Shown: piece by piece, positions 35,198-43,144 of the stretch | How the letters are laid out: the number at the start of each line of letters is the position of its first letter | Position numbering within the stretch: the stretch's first letter is position 1 | NCBI RefSeq assembly: GCF_044751345.1 | Contig: NZ_JBIWXY010000001.1 | Span: 1,240,001-1,304,000 of the forward strand | From: Methylobacillus methanolivorans | GTDB taxonomy: Bacteria; Pseudomonadota; Gammaproteobacteria; Burkholderiales; Methylophilaceae | Length of the DNA: 64,000 nucleotides | Reading direction: 5' to 3' | The notes under the pieces: generated by a model | What the model was told of the DNA's origin: nothing | Database searches by the model: none | The model's input: the letters and a program-made list of their open reading frames with translations, nothing else | Made by a program: the position numbers and the translations under genes

Positions 35198-36255
35198 GAC
35201 GAATCTTTTCCACTGATGAGTGTTTTATCTTGATTTTCCAATAATGATTCCAACGCGAGCAATATATCTGCAGGACGAATGAAAGCGCGCCATATACCGC
35301 CTTTGAACCAAGGTAAGACCAAGCGAGGAACAACCACTGTTCCTTTACCCCACGCAGGGCGCCAACAGAACTGACGATTCCGTTTTCTGTAAATAGTAAC
35401 CACTGGCACTCTCAACATGGAAGCAAGGTGACCACCTCCTGAATCATTGCCAATAAATGCGCCCGACTCATAAACAAAGCTCGCAAGCTGATGTATGTCG
35501 TTGAATTTTGCATGCTCAAATTCACCCTTGAGTATCACATCCCATTTCTCATGTGATACTGGGGCAACAGTGAAAACAGGTTGATACCCGCGTTGCTGTA
35601 ATAACCTTGCCGTCTTGATGAATGATGCAGGCGTCCAATCCTTCTTATCTGACCAAGCCGAATCAGGACTAATAATAATCCGCCGTGGGTATCGCTGATA
35701 AACAAGATGAGGCGGCGGAGTAAGGTGTACATTCCCTTGCGCATGTGTAAGCTTCATCCGCTCTCGCATAAACGCTACCACCACATCAACCAAGGAGCTG
35801 CCATCATTAAACTTCTTGAAGCGAATGGATGGCCCACAATCCAGCAACGGGGCTAACTGAGAAAATATCTTGCCCGGCAGTACACGCTGGCGTTCATGCT
35901 TTAATTGCTCACTAGCCCATGTAGGAGGTGCTTTTTGGCACAGCAACTGCCAGTGGCTCCTGACATGCTCCAGAAACTCCCCATTCAAGCGCTGGCGGAG
36001 TGCCTGGGGCGGACTAATGATCGCATGGTGATATTGGCTTAACTCACGATCAAGCGCATTAAAATCAGGATAAGGCCTGACGGGTATCTGTGGCATCCAC
36101 TCTCGCAACTGGTATGCAATGTCCCCATACAACGTCATCTCATAACCATGCTGGCGCAGATTCTCTGCCAACATGTAATAAATCAAGCTATCCCCAAGGG
36201 AGTTGAAAGAAACTAGCGCAATACGCGCGGTGGTAGTGTCTTGTTGTGTATCCAT
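35194..36255 (-). CDS. GT9-family heptosyltransferase-like glycosyltransferase
   Basis: Resembles ADP-heptose:LPS heptosyltransferases: N-terminal SFNSLGDSLIYYMLAENLRQHGY and C-terminal GNDSGGGHLASMLRVPVVTIY. At 353 residues it is distinct from waaF and waaC, so it may add a third heptose or another sugar. Its start overlaps the upstream GT4 gene by 43 bases, which is unusually long. No better start with a ribosome site was seen. Confidence 0.75.
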   Translation of the reverse strand: MDTQQDTTTARIALVSFNSLGDSLIYYMLAENLRQHGYEMTLYGDIAYQLREWMPQIPVRPYPDFNALDRELSQYHHAIISPPQALRQRLNGEFLEHVRSHWQLLCQKAPPTWASEQLKHERQRVLPGKIFSQLAPLLDCGPSIRFKKFNDGSSLVDVVVAFMRERMKLTHAQGNVHLTPPPHLVYQRYPRRIIISPDSAWSDKKDWTPASFIKTARLLQQRGYQPVFTVAPVSHEKWDVILKGEFEHAKFNDIHQLASFVYESGAFIGNDSGGGHLASMLRVPVVTIYRKRNRQFCWRPAWGKGTVVVPRLVLPWFKGGIWRAFIRPADILLALESLLENQDKTLISGKDSS

Positions 36256-37337
36256 GCGCGATCTATTAGCTCAAAGAATCTTATTCTGGCAGCTTCGTCC
36301 GAGAAGCTATGTATCAGAATATCGGAGGCCAATTGTATTTTATTGTCAATTTTATAGTCAACAGAGTTTACTAGCTCTCGGGATAACTCCTCTACACTCC
36401 CAAGAGTAAATAAAGGTGCAAAAGCCCTGACCACCTCCACGCCACCTCCGCTATCACTACAGATAATCGGCAATTCTGCTGCCATGGCCTCAAGCAACAC
36501 CATACCAAATGGTTCATGATCCGAACTTAGAACGAAGAGATCAAACGCGCGGAAATATCGCCGTGCATCTGGCACTTGTCCAACAAATCGAACCTGGTTA
36601 GCAACGCCCAGTCTATTCGCCAATGCCTTGAGATCTTGCTCCAGTGGGCCTTTTCCCAAAATTAGCAGCAAAGTATTGGCTGGCAGCTGCGGCAATGCCT
36701 GGGCAAAGCCACGCAACAAAGTAGCCTGGTCTTTGTCGCGGTGCAGGCGCCCGACGTTAGCGATGACATAGGTATCGTCATCGATATCCAACATTTGGCG
36801 GGCCTCTTGCCTGGGTAAGAGGGATTGTTTAACTGCATCGACATCAATGCGGTTGTAGAGTGTTTGTATCTGCTCGGCTGGCCAGTGCTTGAGGTGTTGT
36901 CGCATTTGATCGCGCACAGAATCCGATACGCAGAGCATGAGCAGGCGTTTGCGGTATAGATTGACCAAGATGCGGCGGCTGAATCGTCCGTAATCATCGT
37001 AGTTGTGATGCACACTGACCACTGGCAGATTGGTCGCCAGCAAGGCGACATAAGTAGGCTTGGCGCGATGGGCAATGCAGAATGCAAAATCCCGGCTATT
37101 CACCAGCTGGCGTATTTTTGCAATCGCGCCCAGCTTGAGCCCCCTCACCTGCTTGCTGCTATAACCGAGAAAAATCACTTCGTCAGATGCACTGCCGCGC
37201 TCCACTTCAGCATCTGGCTTGCCAGTGAGGTAAACCGTCACCACTTTGTATGGGCTACCCTGGAACAAGGCAGCATATTGACGGGCGCAGTCAAGGAAAG
37301 GCGGATAATAGCTATGGCAGATATGCAGGACGTACAT
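36213..37337 (-). CDS. GT4-family glycosyltransferase
   Basis: A 374-residue GT-B enzyme. The N-terminus VLHICHSYYPPFLDCARQYAAL is followed by NVGRLHRDKDQATLL, LLILGKGPLEQDL and SSDHEPFGMVLLEAMAAELPIICSDSGG. It lies three bases after a kinase-fold gene and overlaps the GT9 gene downstream. It is likely an outer-core LPS transferase, specificity unknown. Confidence 0.8.
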   Translation of the reverse strand: MYVLHICHSYYPPFLDCARQYAALFQGSPYKVVTVYLTGKPDAEVERGSASDEVIFLGYSSKQVRGLKLGAIAKIRQLVNSRDFAFCIAHRAKPTYVALLATNLPVVSVHHNYDDYGRFSRRILVNLYRKRLLMLCVSDSVRDQMRQHLKHWPAEQIQTLYNRIDVDAVKQSLLPRQEARQMLDIDDDTYVIANVGRLHRDKDQATLLRGFAQALPQLPANTLLLILGKGPLEQDLKALANRLGVANQVRFVGQVPDARRYFRAFDLFVLSSDHEPFGMVLLEAMAAELPIICSDSGGGVEVVRAFAPLFTLGSVEELSRELVNSVDYKIDNKIQLASDILIHSFSDEAARIRFFELIDRAWIHNKTLPPRVLR

Positions 37338-37340
37338 GGA

Positions 37341-38030
37341 TCAGGCCTCTGATAAAAATTTCAGCTTTAACCTGAGCGCCGATGCTATTTTGGATGGCAA
37401 TTGCGCTGTAGAAAAATAGCCATCCGCAAAGGCCTGGCGTTCAGCCTGGGATAAAGCCATCCACTCTTGCGGATAGCGTTGTAGGTGCTGAAAATTGCGC
37501 ATCCGGTGCCAACTTCCCAAGCGATGGCGATAAATCTTGAGATCAGCAATATCGATCAGCCCGAGCGCACCATCAGTCGTCTTGACGACATTGCCAAAAT
37601 GCAGGGAACGAAAATGAATACCATGCTGATGCAAGCGGGCGACAAAGTGGCCAAAATTTTCCATCAATGTTTGATCGATCAGCCCCAACATACTCAACTG
37701 CCGTAATGTCTGCCCAAGTAGCGGACGATAAATGACGGCTGTGTTGGTGCTGTCCTCGAAATGAAACAGCTGCACAATCTCCACCGTGGGAATCCCCAAC
37801 TGCTTGAGCTTGTCGGCATTGCGGCAAAAATGGCGAGCATAGGAATAAAACCGCGCCAAGCTCAGTGTACGGCGCACACGAAACACCTTGAGAATATTGC
37901 CATTCCCCATTTGCAGCACTTTGACACCACGCTCATCCCGCTCCAGCACCTTGGCATTGAGACTCAACTGCGCAAAATCCTCTGGCGTCAGCAAGTGGCT
38001 GTTGCGAATTTTCAGTCTAGGTATCAGCAT
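37341..38030 (-). CDS. Kinase-fold LPS-locus protein with Ser in place of catalytic Asp
   Basis: A 229-residue protein of the WaaP/Kdo-kinase superfamily, near the group annotated as toluene tolerance proteins in Pseudomonas. A Lys48 in NILKVF and the segment HQHGIHFRSLHFGNVV (134-149) correspond to the kinase lysine and catalytic loop, with LIDIADLK as metal site. In the loop FRSLHFGN, Ser142 stands where HRD kinases have Asp. It may therefore be an inactive or atypical kinase. It overlaps the upstream HAD gene by 7 bases. Confidence 0.72.
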   Translation of the reverse strand: MLIPRLKIRNSHLLTPEDFAQLSLNAKVLERDERGVKVLQMGNGNILKVFRVRRTLSLARFYSYARHFCRNADKLKQLGIPTVEIVQLFHFEDSTNTAVIYRPLLGQTLRQLSMLGLIDQTLMENFGHFVARLHQHGIHFRSLHFGNVVKTTDGALGLIDIADLKIYRHRLGSWHRMRNFQHLQRYPQEWMALSQAERQAFADGYFSTAQLPSKIASALRLKLKFLSEA

Positions 38031-38692
38031 GGGTAGTGCAACAAGGCTTGGACGTCAGGCAATGTAGTAATCCCGTGTTTGGCACAATAGGTTTGCCAGC
38101 CAGGAACATCGGTCCAGGCATGTAGGAAGACAAAGTCCAGGCCCGCGCGGCTGGACGACTCATGATCATAACGGCTATCACCAATAAACAACGCAGGTTG
38201 ACGGATATTATCATGGTTGATTTCACGCGCCATGATCTCGTCCTTGTTATCCGGGCTACCAAAAATGCCGCCGTCGAATAATGCTGTCAGCTCACGCTCG
38301 GCAAAAATGGTACGCAATTCAGCTTGGTCGCCTCCTGAAATCACCAACCAGTTGCTAGAGGCGGTTTTTGCACGCAATTCATGTAGCCCTGGTGCAATCT
38401 CACAATTTGCCAGGCGCTCGCGCACTTCACGCCCAAAATCGTGTAAAAGAAAATCTACATCTGCTTGCGTCGCAGGCCGTTGCAGAATGTCCTTGAGAAA
38501 ATATTCAAACTTTACAAAGCGGGAAATTCCACCGAGCTTGATGTGGTAGTCCACCAACGCCTGAGCCTGCTGGTCATTTGCACCAAAATTCTTGGCAGTC
38601 GCGAAATATGCCTCGATCTTGAGATGATTGGAGTTGAGAATGACACCATCACAATCAAACACCAAGGTGTGATATTGCTCTAGATTCAGCAT
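38024..38692 (-). CDS. HAD-superfamily hydrolase
   Basis: A 222-residue phosphatase-like protein with the nucleophile motif VFDCDGVILNSN, the helical cap, VISGGDQAELRTIF and the metal segment ALFIGDSRYDHESS. The start at 38692 has AGG eight bases upstream; an in-frame ATG at 38725 is less likely. The substrate is unknown. Cotranscription with sugar-modifying genes suggests a sugar phosphate, but GmhB-type heptose bisphosphatase identity cannot be claimed. Confidence 0.72.
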   Translation of the reverse strand: MLNLEQYHTLVFDCDGVILNSNHLKIEAYFATAKNFGANDQQAQALVDYHIKLGGISRFVKFEYFLKDILQRPATQADVDFLLHDFGREVRERLANCEIAPGLHELRAKTASSNWLVISGGDQAELRTIFAERELTALFDGGIFGSPDNKDEIMAREINHDNIRQPALFIGDSRYDHESSSRAGLDFVFLHAWTDVPGWQTYCAKHGITTLPDVQALLHYPC

Positions 38693-38742
38693 GGCGCTAC
38701 CTAAAGGTTGATGCTCGGCATGCAAAAGATGCCGGGAAGGAC

Positions 38743-38770
38743 GAAAGCAAACAGGCCCCGAGGGGCCTGT
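38743..38770 (-). terminator. Terminator after eda
   Basis: ACAGGCCCC and GGGGCCTGT form a 9-base stem over a two-base turn, six bases after the eda stop, followed on the minus strand by TTTGCTTT. Confidence 0.75.
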
Positions 38771-38776
38771 GATGGA

Positions 38777-39406
38777 TTAGGCTGCTGCCTTAATCGCGCT
38801 GGCTTCACGAGCCAGCTTGGTGATATGCGCCCAATCCTTGCGTGCTACAGCATCCGCAGGTGTGAGCCAAGTACCGCCGCAGACCACGACATTAGGTAAT
38901 GCCAAGAATTGCGGGGCAGATTCAACAGTTACACCACCTGTGGGGCAGAACTTCACGTCACCGAATGGGCCAGCAAAGCCTTTCAGCAGGTTGATACCAC
39001 CCACGGCAACAGCCGGGAACAACTTGAGGAAGTAGTAATCATCGACATTAGCCTGCATGATTTCGCTACCAGTGGAAACGCCAGGCAACAATGGCAGGCC
39101 CATTTCACGGGCTGCGCGGCCGAGCTCGCTGGTATAGCCTGGGCTAACGGCAAACTGGCAACCGACATCCTTGCAGTTCTGTGCATCCTTAATGTTACGC
39201 ACAGTACCAGCGCCAACAATTGCATCAGGCACAGCTTTGGCAATCGCTTCCATGGCTTGCAATGCCACAGGCGTACGCAAGGTCACTTCCAGCACCTTGA
39301 TGCCGCCTTCGAGCAAGGCTTCTGCCATCGGCACGGCATCTTCCACCTTGTTGATGACAATAACCGGAATCACCGGGCCATGGTTGGCTAAATCGAGAGT
39401 GCTCAT
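38777..39406 (-). CDS. eda: 2-dehydro-3-deoxy-6-phosphogluconate aldolase
   Basis: Splits KDPG into pyruvate and glyceraldehyde 3-phosphate. The 209-residue TIM-barrel protein has KVLEVTLRTP with the catalytic Glu, VGAGTV, and the Schiff-base lysine in YYFLKLFPA. In ribulose-monophosphate methylotrophs this reaction closes the assimilatory cycle. It follows edd by 43 bases in one operon with its own terminator. Confidence 0.95.
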   Translation of the reverse strand: MSTLDLANHGPVIPVIVINKVEDAVPMAEALLEGGIKVLEVTLRTPVALQAMEAIAKAVPDAIVGAGTVRNIKDAQNCKDVGCQFAVSPGYTSELGRAAREMGLPLLPGVSTGSEIMQANVDDYYFLKLFPAVAVGGINLLKGFAGPFGDVKFCPTGGVTVESAPQFLALPNVVVCGGTWLTPADAVARKDWAHITKLAREASAIKAAA

Positions 39407-39449
39407 ATTCTATATACCTATGGATTGATTATTAAAAAGCTATGAATGC

Positions 39450-41264
39450 TTAAAGCCAGGTGACGGCACCTTCTTCGGCACTGTGCACATTCTTGCGCAT
39501 ACCGCCAAATAACTCACGACCAATGCCATGGCCATTGTTATTACGCTGTGCCTCGGTCATGACAGCTACAGTACGTGCCTGCCACTCTTCGTCGTCAACA
39601 AGCGCGTTCAGGGTGCCGACAACCGCATTCAGGCGAATCATGTCACCAGTGCGAATCTTGCCAATTGCACCGCCAGCCACAGCCTCTGGGCTCAAATGGA
39701 TCGCGGCAGGCACTTTGCCTGATGCACCGCTCATGCGGCCATCGGTCACGATGGCAACACGGAAGCCCTTGCCCTGCAATACAGACAATGGCGGGGTTAG
39801 CTTATGCAGTTCAGGCATACCATTGGCACGCGGACCTTGGAAGCGCACAACCGCAATAAAGTCTTTTTCCAGCTCGCCGCGCTCAAATGCTGCCAGCAAC
39901 TCTTCCTGTCCATTAAAGACAATCGCAGGTGCTTCAATGATCTGACGGTCTTCCGGCACAGCAGAGCTCTTGATCACGGAACGGCCCAGATTACCAGTCA
40001 ACAGACGTAAGCCGCCCGATGCGCTGAATGGCTTGGAAGCATTGCGCACAATGGTTTCGTCTGGGCTTTCCTTGGGCAAATCGACCCAGATCAGGCTGTC
40101 ATCGGACTTGGTGGGTTTCTTGCCGAAATCACGCAAACCACCAATCACGACAGAATTCACATCGCCGTGCATATAACCAGCGTCGACAAGCTCGCGAATC
40201 ACGAAGCTTGGGCCGCCTGCGGCCTGGAACTGGTTCACGTCGGCAGTACCGTTGGGGTAAACACGTGCCAGCAATGGCGTATTCTGCGACAACTTGGAGA
40301 AGTCCGACCAGTCAATGATAATGCCAGCAGCACGTGCCACTGCCACCCAGTGGATCAAGTGGTTGGTACTACCACCGGTAGCCAGCAATGCCACGATAGC
40401 GTTGACGATCACACGTTCATCCACCATCTGCCCAATTGGGGTAAAGCGTTGGCCCTTGGTGATAGAAAGCACGGTCTTGACCGATTCACGGGTCAACATC
40501 TCACGCATGTCATCGTGTGGGTGTACAAAAGCAGCGCCCGGCACATGCAAGCCCATGGCTTCAATCAGCATCTGGTTACTGTTGGCGGTACCAAAGAAAG
40601 TACAGGTGCCTGCACCGTGGTAAGCCGCAGATTCAGAAGCCAGTAGTTCCTCACGACCAACCAAGCCTTGTGCGTACTTCTCGCGCACCTTGGATTTGGT
40701 CGTATTGTCGATACCTGTCGCCATTGGGCCAGCAGGCACGAATACGGTAGGCAAGTGACCAAAATGCAAAGCACCAATCAGAAGACCAGGCACGATCTTG
40801 TCGCAGACGCCCAGCAACAAAGCGGCATCAAATACATCGTGAGACAGTGAAACCGCCGTACTCATGGCGATGGTATCGCGTGAGAACAAGCTCAGCTCCA
40901 TGCCTGGCTCACCCTGGGTAATACCATCACACATCGCAGGTACACCACCAGCCACTTGCACAGTCGCGCCGTGCTTACGTGCCTCATCGCGAATAATGTC
41001 AGGATAGGTCTCGTATGGCTGGTGTGCAGACAACATGTCGTTGTAAGCCGTCACGATGCCAATATGCGGGGCCTTCTCTGCCACAACACGGAATTTATCG
41101 TTATTGGGCAAGGCAGCAAAAGCGTGCGCCACGTTGGCACAGCCCAGACGCTCAGCACCGCGAGTGCGGTTGATGATCTGGTCTATACGTTGCAGATAGG
41201 CCTTGCGGGTAGGCGCACTACGTTCCCGAATGCGCTCGGTGACTTCTATCAGGGTTTGTGTCAT
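39450..41264 (-). CDS. edd: 6-phosphogluconate dehydratase
   Basis: Iron-sulfur dehydratase that makes KDPG from 6-phosphogluconate, the first dedicated Entner-Doudoroff step. The 604-residue protein of the IlvD/Edd family carries GGVPAMCDGITQGEPGMELSLFSRD with a cluster cysteine, LLGVCDKIVPGLLIGALHFG, and VTDGRMSGASGKVPAAIHLSPEA near the end. It has a good promoter upstream and is isolated from its LPS neighbours by terminators on both sides. Confidence 0.96.
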   Translation of the reverse strand: MTQTLIEVTERIRERSAPTRKAYLQRIDQIINRTRGAERLGCANVAHAFAALPNNDKFRVVAEKAPHIGIVTAYNDMLSAHQPYETYPDIIRDEARKHGATVQVAGGVPAMCDGITQGEPGMELSLFSRDTIAMSTAVSLSHDVFDAALLLGVCDKIVPGLLIGALHFGHLPTVFVPAGPMATGIDNTTKSKVREKYAQGLVGREELLASESAAYHGAGTCTFFGTANSNQMLIEAMGLHVPGAAFVHPHDDMREMLTRESVKTVLSITKGQRFTPIGQMVDERVIVNAIVALLATGGSTNHLIHWVAVARAAGIIIDWSDFSKLSQNTPLLARVYPNGTADVNQFQAAGGPSFVIRELVDAGYMHGDVNSVVIGGLRDFGKKPTKSDDSLIWVDLPKESPDETIVRNASKPFSASGGLRLLTGNLGRSVIKSSAVPEDRQIIEAPAIVFNGQEELLAAFERGELEKDFIAVVRFQGPRANGMPELHKLTPPLSVLQGKGFRVAIVTDGRMSGASGKVPAAIHLSPEAVAGGAIGKIRTGDMIRLNAVVGTLNALVDDEEWQARTVAVMTEAQRNNNGHGIGRELFGGMRKNVHSAEEGAVTWL

Positions 41265-41301
41265 TAATTTTTTGCTGCTGAAAAGTTGAATTTAGCCGGG
41301 A

Positions 41302-41331
41302 ATTATCGCTGAAAGCGCTAGGCATCGTCAA
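41302..41331 (-). promoter_or_regulatory. Sigma-70 promoter of edd-eda
   Basis: TTGACG (41331-41326) and GATAAT (41307-41302) with an 18-base spacer on the minus strand, 38 bases before the edd ATG. Confidence 0.7.
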
Positions 41332-41353
41332 ATTAACCACGCCCGGGATAAGG

Positions 41354-41399
41354 TAAAAAAACCATGGGGTTGCGTCAACGGCATCATCGCCGCAACCCC
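41354..41399 (-). terminator. Terminator of the waaG-to-carbamoyltransferase operon
   Basis: On the minus strand GGGGTTGCG and CGCAACCCC enclose a GGC/GCC inner pairing, then ATGG and seven T residues. It begins 9 bases after the carbamoyltransferase stop. Confidence 0.85.
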
Positions 41400-41407
41400 C
41401 ACCTGGC

Positions 41408-43126
41408 CTAGTTTTTGGTCACGAGCACGTCTTCCATCAGGAGATACTCGAGATCACACCCGTAAAACATGTTGAGCGCATCAGTCGGGCTGCAAATCAT
41501 GGGTTCACCACGACGATTCAATGAGGTATTGAGCACCACCGGCACATTGCGCAGGCGCTCCAACTCCTCGATCAACGCGTAATAGCGCGGATTGGTTTCC
41601 TTGGTCACGATCTGCGCACGCGCAGTGCCATCCTCATGCACCACCTCAGGTATGCGTGGCTTCCAGTGCTCTGCGACATCGAAGGTAAAGGTCATGTAAG
41701 GTGCTGGATGATCTGTCTGCAAGATGTCAGCAGCCACACGGTCAAGCATACTGGGGCAGAAAGGACGCCAACGCTCACGATACTTGATCTGCGCATTGAT
41801 TCGGTCTGCCACGCCCGGGTGGCTAGGATCACCCAGGATGCTGCGGCAACCCAACGCACGCGGGCCAAACTCCATGCGCCCCTGGAACCAGGCCAGCGGA
41901 TTGCCAGCAGCCAGTAGCTCAGCACCTGTTTTAGGCGCATTCTCGACACGTTGGAACTTGGGTTTCGCAGGGTGCGCCTCACAGGCGGCAATACACTCTT
42001 CCGTAGTAAACGATGGGCCTAGGTAAGCGTGGGGCATAGGCTCGAGCGACTCGCCCATCTCTGCAGCCACATAGCTGGCCGCACCCAGGGAAGTACCGTT
42101 ATCGCCTGAGGCCGGCTGCACGAACAGCTCTTTCACATGCGGCAAGGCAATGATGCGCTGGTTGAGCTTGACGTTGAGCGCCACGCCACCAGCCATGGCA
42201 ATACGGCCTGTTTCACGGATGATGTCGCCGAGATAGTACTCGATCATCTCGAGCGCGAGGTCTTCCAGCAACTGTTGCACCGAGGCAGCGTAATGGATGT
42301 AGGGATCATCGATCTCGTCGCCATTGCGCTTGGGGCCCAGCCACTCTATCAACTTGGGCGTGAAGTAGAAGCCCTTGCCTTTTTCCTTGTAACGGCGCAA
42401 GCCCACGACATTGACGTAATCGGTGTTGATCTTGAGCTCGCCATCCTCGAACTTGGCCAAACGCGACAAATCGTAGCGCTTAGCGTCGCCATAAGGCGCC
42501 ATGCCCATAACCTTGAACTCGCCATCCAGCATTTCGAAACCAAGATACTCGGTAATCGCGCCATACATGCCGCCCAGGGAATCTGGGTCGTAGAACTCCT
42601 TGATCTTGTGGATCTTGCCGTTTTCGCCATAACCAAAGAAGGTCGTGGCATATTCACCCTTGCCATCGATACCAACAATGGCCGTCTTCTCCTTGAAGCC
42701 ACTCAAGTGGTAAGCGCTGCTGGCGTGGGCCAAGTGGTGCTCCACCGGCACGAAGCGCGCCTTGGTCAAGCCCAGCTGACGCATCAACTCCAGGGATTTA
42801 TCACGATTGCGGCGGAAACGGCGATTGCCGTTAAAAATGGCATCCAGGGCACGATCGGGCGCATACCAATAACGCTTGGCATAATGCCAGCGCGCTTCAC
42901 TGCTCAATGGAATTTCGCCATAAGGGAATGCCACGATATCCACTTGCTCCGGCTTTACTCCAGCCTCACGCAGGCAGTACCTTGCCGCTTCCAGCGGGAA
43001 AGTGTTCTTGGCGTGCTTGTCGCGGAGGAAGCGTTCCTCTTCCGCTGCCGCCACAATTTTTCCATCGACAATAATGGCAGCCGAAGCATCATGCCCCAGC
43101 GCACCTGATAAACCTAGAATGATCAT
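41408..43126 (-). CDS. NodU/CmcH-family carbamoyltransferase, probable LPS core modifying
   Basis: Transfers a carbamoyl group from carbamoyl phosphate to a sugar hydroxyl. The 572-residue protein starts with the kinase-like GALGHDASAAIIVDG, has VEHHLAHASSAYHLSGF and the ATP-binding core. It ends with the C-terminal YrdC-like WFQGRMEFGPRALGCRSILGDP and INAQIKYRERWRPFCPSML. It is last in an operon with waaG, waaP and a phosphoethanolamine transferase. P. aeruginosa WapO, which carbamoylates core heptose II, lies in an analogous locus. LPS as acceptor is an inference. Confidence 0.85.
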   Translation of the reverse strand: MIILGLSGALGHDASAAIIVDGKIVAAAEEERFLRDKHAKNTFPLEAARYCLREAGVKPEQVDIVAFPYGEIPLSSEARWHYAKRYWYAPDRALDAIFNGNRRFRRNRDKSLELMRQLGLTKARFVPVEHHLAHASSAYHLSGFKEKTAIVGIDGKGEYATTFFGYGENGKIHKIKEFYDPDSLGGMYGAITEYLGFEMLDGEFKVMGMAPYGDAKRYDLSRLAKFEDGELKINTDYVNVVGLRRYKEKGKGFYFTPKLIEWLGPKRNGDEIDDPYIHYAASVQQLLEDLALEMIEYYLGDIIRETGRIAMAGGVALNVKLNQRIIALPHVKELFVQPASGDNGTSLGAASYVAAEMGESLEPMPHAYLGPSFTTEECIAACEAHPAKPKFQRVENAPKTGAELLAAGNPLAWFQGRMEFGPRALGCRSILGDPSHPGVADRINAQIKYRERWRPFCPSMLDRVAADILQTDHPAPYMTFTFDVAEHWKPRIPEVVHEDGTARAQIVTKETNPRYYALIEELERLRNVPVVLNTSLNRRGEPMICSPTDALNMFYGCDLEYLLMEDVLVTKN

Positions 43127-43144
43127 TCGTCTTTCACTTTGTAC

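Noticed and set aside
42137..43108. Open frame of 323 codons antisense to the carbamoyltransferase
   Set aside because: The minus-strand frame is a clear family member; the plus frame has no motif or ribosome site.
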